35,486 nucleotides of DNA. Origin: Planctomycetaceae bacterium (GTDB lineage Bacteria; Planctomycetota; Planctomycetia; Pirellulales; Pirellulaceae). Location: positions 181,153 to 216,638 of the forward strand of contig PBNZ01000016.1 in assembly GCA_002723275.1 (NCBI GenBank), given 5' to 3'. The notes beneath the pieces were generated by a model. It did no database searches and was not told the DNA's origin. It was given only the letters and a program-made list of their open reading frames with translations. Numbering within the stretch: the stretch's first letter is position 1; every line of letters begins with the position of its first letter. Of this stretch, positions 26,583-34,560 are shown one piece after another. The position numbers were made by a program, and so were the translations under genes.

Positions 26583-26637
26583 TCGTCGGCGAATTTGCGA
26601 TCGATGGATCAAATTTTGATCACAAGGGAAAGTAGCC

Positions 26638-27573
26638 ATGGTAATGGCGTCGACAACAGAGGAACAAGATCATCACGGACACGGCCACGTCGCGCACCAT
26701 TTTGATTCGGCACAGCAACAGTTCGATGCCGGAAAACTTGGAATGTGGCTGTTTCTTATCACTGAGATATTGTTTTTTAGCGGGCTGTTTGTCGCCTATG
26801 CTGTTTACCGTGTGAACCACCCGGAAGTTTTTATTGATGCTCGTCAGCACCTGAATACAAGCTTAGGAGCACTAAACACCGTTGTGCTGCTCTTTAGCAG
26901 CCTCACGATGGCCTGGGCTGTCCGAGCGGCTCAGTTAGGCCAGCACAAACTTTTGTCAAACCTCATTATCCTGACACTGCTGTGTGCTAGTGTTTTTCTC
27001 GGCATTAAGTCGATTGAGTACAGCCATAAGTGGGGAGAGGGTCTACTCTGGGCCGGAGCTTACACATACGGAAGCGAAGAGCTGATCGAACATGATAAAT
27101 CGGCTGCGAAGCTGGCTGCAACGGCTGCGTTGGGAGCTCCTGCGGCGCTGATTGTGGTCGTGAGTGGGGCGATTCTTGTCTTTTGGCGGAAACGTTTATC
27201 ATCCGTGGTGCGTACGCTTGTAGCAGTAACACTCGGTATGGGTGCAATTTACTTCGTCGGTGTTGGAATCGGGATCATCGTAGAAGTACTAACCCATAGT
27301 AGTGTGTCTCACGCGTCGGGTGATCCTTCCATTTCGCAGGTGGCTGGTACGCCTGGCCCAGGTGTTTTCTTCAGCATTTATTTCACGATGACTGGTGTCC
27401 ATGCGTTGCACATCCTAATCGGCATGGGTGTTATGTTATGGATGCTCGAAAAGTCACTTCGTTTCGAATATGGCCCCGATTATTTTGGACCGGTTGATTT
27501 TGTCGGACTCTACTGGCACTTGGTCGATCTCGTTTGGATTTACCTCTTCCCGTTGCTGTATTTGATCGGATGA
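26638..27573 (+). CDS. coxC: Cytochrome c oxidase subunit III with a membrane insertion
   Basis: A 311-aa subunit III. The His-rich start (DHHGHGHVAHHFD) and core helices (LGMWLFLITEILFFSGLF, LGALNTVVLLFSSLTMAWAV, LLCASVFLGIKSIEYSHKW) match CoxC, as do FFSIYFTMTGVHALHILIG and the C-terminal YWHLVDLVWIYLFPLLYLI. Between them, residues about 142-238 form an insertion with two extra hydrophobic segments (about 160-183 and 190-217), absent in usual 190-260-aa proteins. A GGGAAAG lies about 10 nt before ATG 26638. Confidence 0.9.
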   Translation: MVMASTTEEQDHHGHGHVAHHFDSAQQQFDAGKLGMWLFLITEILFFSGLFVAYAVYRVNHPEVFIDARQHLNTSLGALNTVVLLFSSLTMAWAVRAAQLGQHKLLSNLIILTLLCASVFLGIKSIEYSHKWGEGLLWAGAYTYGSEELIEHDKSAAKLAATAALGAPAALIVVVSGAILVFWRKRLSSVVRTLVAVTLGMGAIYFVGVGIGIIVEVLTHSSVSHASGDPSISQVAGTPGPGVFFSIYFTMTGVHALHILIGMGVMLWMLEKSLRFEYGPDYFGPVDFVGLYWHLVDLVWIYLFPLLYLIG

Positions 27574-27598
27574 ACCGATTGGAATTTAAGATAAACAC

Positions 27599-27946
27599 AT
27601 GAATAGCAATCAAAACGAGTTGCAATATGAAGAATACGACCATCATGGGTTGGCTCACGTGATGCCCGTCAAGTTACTCGTGGGTGTTTTCAGCCTCTTG
27701 ATCTTTCTCACGATCATTACTGTCTTACTCGCGCAGGTTCCATTGGGGCCTTGGGAAGTGTGGGTTTCACTTGGGGTTGCTACAGTCAAGGCAACATTGG
27801 TTTGTCTGTACTTTATGCACCTGCGATATGATCGCACATTCAACGGATTCATTTTTCTCTCATCGATTTTTTTCGTAGCTTTGTTCCTTGCTCTAACACT
27901 TATGGACCTAAACGGGCCTCGCGTTCCGTTGTCGGGAATCGAATGA
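27599..27946 (+). CDS. coxD: Cytochrome c oxidase subunit IV (caa3 type)
   Basis: A 115-aa protein with three membrane helices (about 23-45, 51-72 and 84-103). The segment VATVKATLVCLYFMHLRYDR is the hallmark of prokaryotic COX4-type subunits, which stabilise the oxidase. It is the last gene of the respiratory operon, 25 bp after coxC. The N-terminus is acidic and His-containing (EEYDHHGLAHV). Confidence 0.9.
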   Translation: MNSNQNELQYEEYDHHGLAHVMPVKLLVGVFSLLIFLTIITVLLAQVPLGPWEVWVSLGVATVKATLVCLYFMHLRYDRTFNGFIFLSSIFFVALFLALTLMDLNGPRVPLSGIE

Positions 27947-28426
27947 AGATAGCTTCGTGATTGCATCGTTCAATCGCGACAAGGTTATGAGTGTGTTTTT
28001 TGGCGATGCATTTTTGCCCTCCTGCGAATTAATTTCGTATTCGCTACGATCCGTGCTACTCCATGACATCTTGAGTTAATGGAAAAGAGATCGTATCTCG
28101 TCTGTGGATCGAATTTGCCCTTCTATAAATTTTCGAGATCGTAAATTCAACTCTTCTTGAGTTAATTAGAAAGGTCTTGAGGAATTAATTTTCGGCTGTT
28201 TCCCATTGCGTCAGATACCTAGCTGATGGGCCTGGCGCTTGTTGCAGTTGAATGTTGGGAATTGGCGGCAACTTTTGTTTCCTTGACACGAATTGCGTAG
28301 ATATTGTTAGAAAGATGCTTTGTCACTTGGGTAACCATTGACAATTGATGCTTAGAGCTGCAAAACTCCCGATGTTGATCAAATTGATCGTTGTTCGTCA
28401 GTGGGTAATTAAAGGTTGAATGGCAT
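27947..28426. other. AT-rich intergenic region with nested short repeats
   Basis: 480 bp without a credible gene. Three short words recur in nested order: GAATTAATTTCG (28026-28037) and GAATTAATTTTCG (28182-28194); CTTGAGTTAAT (28070-28080 and 28156-28166); GAGATCGTA (28087-28095 and 28135-28143). The first GAGATCGTA is part of a small dyad, GAGAT-CGT-ATCTC. The arrangement A-B-C-C-B-A may hold binding sites for the downstream PQQ gene, or may be decayed sequence. Confidence 0.4.
27962..28015 (+). terminator. Weak terminator candidate after coxD
   Basis: A 7-bp inverted repeat TGCATCG / CGATGCA (27962-27968 and 28004-28010) followed by TTTTT. The loop is 35 nt, so folding is uncertain, but the T-tract and position 15 bp after the coxD stop fit the end of the operon. 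Confidence 0.4.
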
Positions 28427-29767
28427 ATGTGTGGCAAAATATTTCTGCGATTCATCAGCCTTTATTTGATCCTGTTGTTGGTAAATACTGGTCCGACTTT
28501 ATTCGAAAATCAACTGCTGGCTGACGATTGGCCGCAGTGGATGGGGCCGCAGCGCGACAATGTCTGGCGCGAAGATCGGATTCTGAAGAAATTCCCGAAC
28601 GGAGGTCCGGAAGTGGTCTGGAGATCACCAGTGGCTGGTGGGTATGCGGGTCCGAGTGTTGCCGATGGACGAGTCTTCGTGACTGACTACGTTAAGGGAG
28701 ATCAAGGAGGAGCAAGCTCAGAGATAAAACGTGTGACAGGGATCGAACGCGTTCTGTGTCTCGACCAGGCGAATGGGCAGTTGATCTGGAAGCACGAGTA
28801 TCCCGTTCGCTACACCATGTCCTATCCCGCAGGGCCTCGCTGCACGTCGATCGTGGACGGCGGCCTGGTTTATACGTTAGGCGGTGAGGGCAATCTTTTT
28901 TGTTTCAGAGTCAAGGATGGTGAGATTGTCTGGTCGAAGGATCTCGTCAAAGAGTATGGCACCAAAACCGCCATCTGGGGTTACGCAAGCCATCCGCTGG
29001 TCGATGGCGACAAATTGATTTGTATCGTTGGCGGTGAAGGCAGTCATGTCGTGGCATTCAATAAGCATACGGGGGAAGAGATCTGGCGTGCTTTGACCTC
29101 CTCGGAACAGGGATATTGCCCGCCGACCATCATCGAGGCAGGCGGTGTCCGGCAACTGGTGCTTCTGTACCCCGACGCGATGTCAGCGGTGGATCCCGAA
29201 ACGGGTGAGTTGTACTGGTCGGTCGATTACGAGGCCTCCTATGGGTCGATCATTATGACACCAGCCAAGGTTGGGGATTATTTGTTCGGCGGTGGTTTTT
29301 CCAACAAGAACATTCTGGTCAAGTTATCGAAGGATCGTCCGACTGCTGAATTGGTATGGCGTGATCTCCCGAAGCAAGCCATGTCGCCTGTCAACGTGCA
29401 GCCGATGATTGATGGCTCAGTCCTCTATGGATTTCATCAGGATGGTTCATTCATGGCGATTGATATTCCGAGCGGCAAGCGGTTGTGGACAACAGGCGAA
29501 CCGTTAAGCGAGAGGCCCGTTCGCTGTGGGACCGCATTTATTGTACGCCATGAAGATCGATATTTTCTTTTCACCGAGCAAGGGGAATTGATCATTGCAA
29601 ATCTCAGTCCGCAGGGCTTTCAACCGCTTAGTCGGGCCAAGGTCATTGAGCCGACAAACGTGGCCTATGGCCGCGATGTTGTCTGGAGTGCACCGGCGTG
29701 GGCCGGCCGATGTGTTTTCATACGCAATGATCGAGAATGTATTTGTGTGAAGCTTTCCGAAGAATGA
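28427..29767 (+). CDS. Exported PQQ-like beta-propeller protein
   Basis: A 446-aa protein with a signal peptide (1-32, hydrophobic LRFISLYLILLLV) and the opening DDWPQWMGPQRDNVWRED typical of planctomycete PQQ-like proteins. Blades repeat: GGYAGPSVADGRVFVTD, VLCLDQANGQLIWKHEY, NLFCFRVKDGEIVWSKDL, VVAFNKHTGEEIW, SAVDPETGELYWSVDY, FMAIDIPSGKRLWT. A BamB-like or substrate-binding propeller is more likely than a PQQ dehydrogenase because no conserved catalytic region is evident. It is a distant paralogue of the gene at 12446-13714. The role next to a sulfatase is not known. Confidence 0.8.
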   Translation: MCGKIFLRFISLYLILLLVNTGPTLFENQLLADDWPQWMGPQRDNVWREDRILKKFPNGGPEVVWRSPVAGGYAGPSVADGRVFVTDYVKGDQGGASSEIKRVTGIERVLCLDQANGQLIWKHEYPVRYTMSYPAGPRCTSIVDGGLVYTLGGEGNLFCFRVKDGEIVWSKDLVKEYGTKTAIWGYASHPLVDGDKLICIVGGEGSHVVAFNKHTGEEIWRALTSSEQGYCPPTIIEAGGVRQLVLLYPDAMSAVDPETGELYWSVDYEASYGSIIMTPAKVGDYLFGGGFSNKNILVKLSKDRPTAELVWRDLPKQAMSPVNVQPMIDGSVLYGFHQDGSFMAIDIPSGKRLWTTGEPLSERPVRCGTAFIVRHEDRYFLFTEQGELIIANLSPQGFQPLSRAKVIEPTNVAYGRDVVWSAPAWAGRCVFIRNDRECICVKLSEE

Positions 29768-30039
29768 TGCCACGCTCGACAAACTGTGATTACTCGCCAT
29801 GGTGAAAGCTATTTTCCGTGCCACGCAGTGAGTCACGATGAAATTGCCAGCGGAAGCGACGGTTAAGGTTGATTCACCCTCAGTAAACGCATCGACTCTG
29901 GACTCGAATCCACATCGGCTTGGGAAGGGTTGGGTTTGGGGGTGACCTGGGGAATGTCCTGCGGAAAAGCTTCTCTCCGGTTATAACGGAGTCGTTTGAC
30001 GGTTTTGCATTGGCGGAATAACGATCCAAGAGAGACGGT

Positions 30040-31464
30040 ATGAAGAATATCCTTCTTGCCCTCGTGGCAATGGCGTTCGTCGGGGTTGAAAGCCCCTCCC
30101 ATGGATTTGCGGCGGATTATAAAAACGTGCTGCTCATCTGTGTGGATGATCTGAGGCCTGAGCTTAATTCTTTCGGAAAGAGCTACATTCATTCGCCCAA
30201 CATCGACCAACTGGCGGCGCGCGGCCGACCCTTTGTTCGGCACTATGTTCAGGCACCCACCTGCGGCGCATCGAGGTATACATTACTGACCGGACGGTAT
30301 GGTCCGCGCAATAATCATGCCCTCTTTCAGCGGGCTGGTCGCCTGACGAAAGGAGATGATTCAGTTCCGCCTAGTCTTCCTGCTTGGTTTCGCGATCACG
30401 GTTATACGACGGTCTCGGTCGGAAAGGTCTCTCATCATCCGGGTGGCAGAGGGGGAGCTGACTGGGATGATCCTGAGGAATTGGAGATGCCGTTGTCGTG
30501 GGATCGACATCGTTTGCTTGCCGGACCTTGGCAGCATCCGCGCGGAGCCATGCATGGTTTGGCAAACGGAGAAATCCGTGGTAAAGCCAATGAGATGGAT
30601 GTGATTCAAGCCTTAGAAGGCCCCGACTCGATCTATCCTGATGGTTTGATTACCGCAGATACCTTGTCGCAAATGACGATTTTGGAAAAGAGTGGAAAAC
30701 CTTTCTTCCTCGCCGTTGGCTTGATCCGCCCTCACCTGCCGTTTGGAGCCCCCGCGAAATACTTGGAGCTTTATCGTGAGACTGAGCTCCCTGCGATTCC
30801 TCATCCCGCGAAGCCCACCCATCCCACGACGTGGCACGGTTCTGGGGAGTTCATGAAATACAATCGATGGGGGCGCAATCCGAATGTTGATGCTGACTTT
30901 GCTAACGAGGTTAGGCGTCACTACGCCGCGTGCGTTAGCTATGTGGACGAGCAGGTCGGTCAGATCCTTCAGCGATTGGACGAATTAGCTCTTCGAGACA
31001 ACACCATTGTCGTGTTGTGGGGAGACCACGGTTGGCATCTAGGTGAACACGGAATCTGGGGCAAGCATTCCCTGTTTGAGGAGTCCCTGCGATCACCTCT
31101 GATTATCGCTTATGATGGCATCGCCAAGCCCGGGGTTACGACGTCGGCGATCGTTGAAACGCTCGATGTTTTCCCAACGCTGTGTGAATTGGCGGGATTG
31201 CCCTCGCCCGATTTTCTGCAGGGGGTGTCGTTGCAAGAGATTCTTGATGACCCCAATTCGTCGGGGCACCCAGCGATCGGCTACACTCGCAGAGGGCGAA
31301 CGATACGCACCGATTCTCATCGTTTGATAGTGCACGGTAATGGTTATGTTGAGCTGTATGATCATCAAACCGATGCGAAGGAGACTCTGAATGTTGCGGA
31401 GCAGCAGCCGCGACGGGTTCAGCAACTGATGAATCAGCTGGATCAGCGAGTCAGTGGCCAGTAG
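30040..31464 (+). CDS. Exported sulfatase, iduronate-2-sulfatase-like
   Basis: A 474-aa protein with a signal peptide (1-25) and the alkaline-phosphatase/sulfatase fold. Metal-binding DDLRPEL (Asp36-Asp37) precedes the active-site motif with Cys75 in [11 protein letters not shown], where the formylglycine Cys would be made. The usual motif is C-x-P-x-R; here Ala replaces Pro, a tolerated but less common variant. [21 protein letters not shown] supplies the second metal Asp/His set and substrate Lys/His. It should release sulfate from a sulfated glycan. The neighbouring Gfo/Idh/MocA and PQQ genes fit exported carbohydrate metabolism, but the exact substrate is not readable. Confidence 0.87.
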   Translation: MKNILLALVAMAFVGVESPSHGFAADYKNVLLICVDDLRPELNSFGKSYIHSPNIDQLAARGRPFVRHYVQAPTCGASRYTLLTGRYGPRNNHALFQRAGRLTKGDDSVPPSLPAWFRDHGYTTVSVGKVSHHPGGRGGADWDDPEELEMPLSWDRHRLLAGPWQHPRGAMHGLANGEIRGKANEMDVIQALEGPDSIYPDGLITADTLSQMTILEKSGKPFFLAVGLIRPHLPFGAPAKYLELYRETELPAIPHPAKPTHPTTWHGSGEFMKYNRWGRNPNVDADFANEVRRHYAACVSYVDEQVGQILQRLDELALRDNTIVVLWGDHGWHLGEHGIWGKHSLFEESLRSPLIIAYDGIAKPGVTTSAIVETLDVFPTLCELAGLPSPDFLQGVSLQEILDDPNSSGHPAIGYTRRGRTIRTDSHRLIVHGNGYVELYDHQTDAKETLNVAEQQPRRVQQLMNQLDQRVSGQ

Positions 31465-31715
31465 CGATAAACTTCAAGATGATCGGTGTGATGTCTGTCG
31501 TCGGCCCCCGCAATTTCAACACGCTGTTGAATACGATCCGAATGGCGTAAGGCAGTCTGCGTCGCTGACGATGCGCCGAATCGCTTATCGGAATCAGGAA
31601 GGTCTCCCCGTATCCCCAGGTCAATGACGGTTGACCCATGAGAGCTGGCAGGACATATAATGTGAGACCGATGGAATCAACGCGATCACGATAAAACCTG
31701 ACGGAGTTTTTAAAC

Positions 31716-32822
31716 ATGCCGAATCGACGCGAATTTATGGCCACCTCTGCAGTGCTTGCCGCTGCTTCGCAACTGGCGCCTCATGCATGTGCGGGGGCTG
31801 CGAAGAAAAAGAAGCTGGGTTACGCGCTCGTGGGACTTGGGCGCCTGAGCACAAATCAACTGGCCCCGGCTTTGCAGAAAACATCTGACAGCGAATTAGT
31901 GGGGATCGTGACGGGTTCGCCGGACAAGGCGGAGCAATGGCAGGCCAAGTATGGTATCTCGAAAGACAATACCTACAACTATCGAAACTTCGATCAGATT
32001 GCCGACAACCCTGATATCGACGTTATTTATGTGGTTCTGCCGAATTCGATGCATCAGGAATTCACGATTCGTGCCGCGAACGCTGGGAAACATGTGCTTT
32101 GCGAAAAACCGATGGCGATCACGTCCCAGGAAGCACGGACCATGATCGAGGCCTGTGACAACGCAAAGGTCAAATTGGCCATTGGATATCGTTGTCAATT
32201 TGAACCGCATAACCTCGAATGCATGCGAATTGCACGCGAAGAAGAATTTGGTCCCTTGAAGTATATTGATGCCGGGTTTGGCTTTCGTTTCGGTGATTAT
32301 CCATGGGGAGATTTGAGACGCTGGCGATTGGAGCAGGAGTACGCAGGAGGTGCTGCACTGATGGACGTTGGTGTCTATGCACTACAGGCGTGCCGCTACC
32401 TGACGGGACAAGAGCCCTTGTCGGTTATGGCTCGCGAAATCAAAAATGATCCCGTCAAGTTTGCCGAAGTCGACGAGACCATTCTGTGGAGCATGGACTT
32501 CCCGAACGGGGTCGTCGCAAACTGTTCCACGACTTATGGATTTAGCGGAGTGAACGTGGCGACGGCCTATGCAGAACGCGGCAAATTCGGCCTGTCACCT
32601 GCATTTAGCTACGGCGGGATCAAAGCTTTTGCCGGAGATCGCCCGATCGAATTGCCCAATGTTGATCAGTTCGCTTTGGAGATGGATGACTTTTCGAAAG
32701 TCATCAAAACCGACGGCAAATCAAAGGTCTCTGGAGAGGAAGGGTTGCGCGACATGCTGGTGATGGAGGCGATTTACAAATCGGTTCGTGATGGGTCTCA
32801 AGTCGATGTTGCCCACGCATGA
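31716..32822 (+). CDS. Tat-exported Gfo/Idh/MocA-family oxidoreductase
   Basis: A 368-aa protein with a twin-Arg signal (NRREFMATSAVLAAA), as in periplasmic glucose-fructose oxidoreductase. The Rossmann motif VGLGRLSTNQLAPAL, the conserved EKPMA and the deaminating-type catalytic region (YRCQFEPHN) are present, followed by the C-terminal alpha/beta domain (AGGAALMDVGVYALQACRYLTG). It would oxidise or isomerise a sugar with tightly bound NAD(P). The Tat signal is consistent with export of a pre-folded protein holding its cofactor. 250 bp separate it from the sulfatase gene. Confidence 0.87.
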   Translation: MPNRREFMATSAVLAAASQLAPHACAGAAKKKKLGYALVGLGRLSTNQLAPALQKTSDSELVGIVTGSPDKAEQWQAKYGISKDNTYNYRNFDQIADNPDIDVIYVVLPNSMHQEFTIRAANAGKHVLCEKPMAITSQEARTMIEACDNAKVKLAIGYRCQFEPHNLECMRIAREEEFGPLKYIDAGFGFRFGDYPWGDLRRWRLEQEYAGGAALMDVGVYALQACRYLTGQEPLSVMAREIKNDPVKFAEVDETILWSMDFPNGVVANCSTTYGFSGVNVATAYAERGKFGLSPAFSYGGIKAFAGDRPIELPNVDQFALEMDDFSKVIKTDGKSKVSGEEGLRDMLVMEAIYKSVRDGSQVDVAHA

Positions 32823-32859
32823 TCGTGTGTTAAGGACGTTTGCTAACGAGAATTCTTAA

Positions 32860-33852
32860 ATGCCGGAACACTACTCTCAGAATGAAAACCCGCTGCCGAT
32901 TGAAGAATGGGTAGCGAAGATGGATCAAGCGATCGAACAGATCTGCAGTCTGGGTCGAAAACTGCTTGAGACGCACAGCATCAGTGCGGAAGCCAAGAAG
33001 GTTGCTCAGGAATGGAGCCTCGCCGACAGACTTGACCAGGAGGAATCTGCCCTGCGCGAGCTCTTCCGTCGAGCGCGGGCGATCCTCGAGTCCATTGAAA
33101 GTGCTCGAGCTGCAATGGTCGATCCGTCTGCGGAGGCTGACCAGCGGCACCGGGCGATGCATGTTGCTGTGGATGTGATTCATGAAAACCTGCCGGAAAT
33201 AGAAAAGGCATTTCTCGTGAGTCGGCACAGTGCTCTCGATTTGTTGAGATGGGCAGACCGATCAGGTTTCGTTGAAGGAAGCTCCCTCCCAGCGACCTAT
33301 CGTGCCAGCTACTCAGAACTTGTGTCCTGTACGCCTGTTTTCAAGCCGAGGCTTGAAGCGATGCAGCACGAGCTTCTTCGGCAAAAAGATCGAGGTCATG
33401 TCCACGAAGATGTGCGCCACCTGTTGTCTGCGTTGACCCGTTACAACGCACTTGCTGACTCAGCGCGTGCTTTTGTCAGAAGCATCGTGCAGCCACCTTT
33501 CGAATTGGTGTTCCACGATGCTGAAACCTTTCAGGATGACTGGGAGGGAATCGATGTCGATCGTCATGGTGATCTGGCCACTGAAATCAACGATTGTTGT
33601 CAGTTGTTGCTTTACGATCTTGACCAATTCCACCGAAAAGTGGAGCGGGTTGAGCCCGAATTGAATGCCGGTCTCGATGCCTCGCTCTATCTTCTGCCAA
33701 ACGAAGAATGGCGGGTCATCTTTACCGTTGATGAAGATCCGGTGTTTCACGAAATGCGGATCTCATTGTTGCGCATCGTTCATGAATCGAAGTATGAGAA
33801 TGCGTTGAGCGACGTTATCCGTGAACTCTACGCAGGCTGGAATGAGTCCTGA
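32860..33852 (+). CDS. Unrecognised protein with possible RelE/ParE-like C-terminal domain
   Basis: A 330-aa soluble protein. Residues 1-130 are helical and charged, with coiled-coil-like stretches (IEQICSLGRKLLETHS, ALRELFRRARAILESIESAR). Residues about 213-309 (FELVFHDAETFQDDWEGID ... LATEINDCCQLLLYDLDQF ... WRVIFTVDEDPVFHEMRISLLRIV) have the helix-helix-strand order and strand pattern of a RelE/ParE-type ribonuclease fold; I infer this from the pattern only. No signal peptide. It is followed 36 bp later by a second gene with a similar strand motif, so the two probably form one unit. Function unknown. Confidence 0.6.
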   Translation: MPEHYSQNENPLPIEEWVAKMDQAIEQICSLGRKLLETHSISAEAKKVAQEWSLADRLDQEESALRELFRRARAILESIESARAAMVDPSAEADQRHRAMHVAVDVIHENLPEIEKAFLVSRHSALDLLRWADRSGFVEGSSLPATYRASYSELVSCTPVFKPRLEAMQHELLRQKDRGHVHEDVRHLLSALTRYNALADSARAFVRSIVQPPFELVFHDAETFQDDWEGIDVDRHGDLATEINDCCQLLLYDLDQFHRKVERVEPELNAGLDASLYLLPNEEWRVIFTVDEDPVFHEMRISLLRIVHESKYENALSDVIRELYAGWNES

Positions 33853-33888
33853 TCACGACCTTCGGCGATAGATTTGGATCCGTCTGAT

Positions 33889-34224
33889 ATGGCTGAATTA
33901 AAACGTTTGCTTGATGAGTTTGGCATCATCTACGATGCCCTCCGGAAACTACCCGACAATAAGTTGAAGGTTGAGTTTATGGAGGCTCTCGCAGAACTTG
34001 AGGATAACGAGTGTCATCGGACTCGAACCTTTCCCAAGACGCGACTGCACCGAGTTCGGGGCGTTAAACAAGCGATTTATCGGGCCGACATCAATAAAGT
34101 TTCCGGCTGGAGAATCCACCTGCAGTACATCGACGGGAATATCGTTCTGAAAGACGTAATTGAGGGCAGTCGCCACGATGATGTGATCAAGGTTATTCGA
34201 ACCAAAAGTGGCCGGTACGTCTGA
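33889..34224 (+). CDS. Unrecognised 111-aa protein, RelE-like pattern
   Basis: A small soluble basic protein. Residues 1-40 are helical (LKRLLDEFGIIYDALRKL, LKVEFMEALAELE). The rest (FPKTRLHRVRGVKQAIYRAD, WRIHLQYIDGNIVLKDV, HDDVIKVI) has the beta-strand order and Arg/Lys-rich face of RelE-like RNases. ATG 33889 is chosen over TTG 33874. It lies 36 bp after the 330-aa gene. A toxin-type role is only a hypothesis; no known catalytic residue can be assigned. Confidence 0.6.
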   Translation: MAELKRLLDEFGIIYDALRKLPDNKLKVEFMEALAELEDNECHRTRTFPKTRLHRVRGVKQAIYRADINKVSGWRIHLQYIDGNIVLKDVIEGSRHDDVIKVIRTKSGRYV

Positions 34225-34560
34225 ACGGATGAAATAGCAGTGACCCAGTTTTTTTAGCCCCTTTCTGGCCCATTGAATCATTTTGATGCGTTTCTCCGTT
34301 TTTGCGTCGATGTCAATTCTTTTTTCGAATTGCTTCAAGTGTTTACGGACTGAAGCATCGGAATGCAAAACATTGCGTTGACTTTTCACTTGAACAGCAA
34401 AACGGTTGCTATTCGTGGCATTCGCAGTTAGATTCACTTCTAATGCCGGTGTCGGCCACTTTGTGCCGATCTCGTCAAAATACCGGTCAGTTTCTGTAAA
34501 CGCTCCGGTTTGATCTGATTTAGAACCCGATTCATGACCCGAAACTCGGTGAGGAAAAAA
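34225..34560. other. Intergenic region, nothing recognised
   Basis: About 335 bp between the 111-aa gene and the partial surface protein. It includes a short dyad CAATTC...GAATTG (near 34314-34332) around a T-tract, but its geometry does not fit a clear terminator. It must hold the promoter of the downstream gene. Confidence 0.4.

Noticed and set aside
28219-28455. 78-codon minus-strand frame in the gap after coxD
   Set aside because: It overlaps the start of the PQQ-like gene and has low-complexity Asn/His/Ser composition without a ribosome-binding site.
31451-31744. 97-codon minus-strand frame between the sulfatase and the oxidoreductase
   Set aside because: It overlaps both neighbours, with no recognisable domain or start signal. 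The 250-bp gap itself shows nothing else.
33949-34437. 162-codon minus-strand frame opposite the 111-aa gene
   Set aside because: It lies mainly antisense to a better-supported plus-strand gene. The non-overlapping part looked vaguely like a basic helical protein, but there is no start signal.
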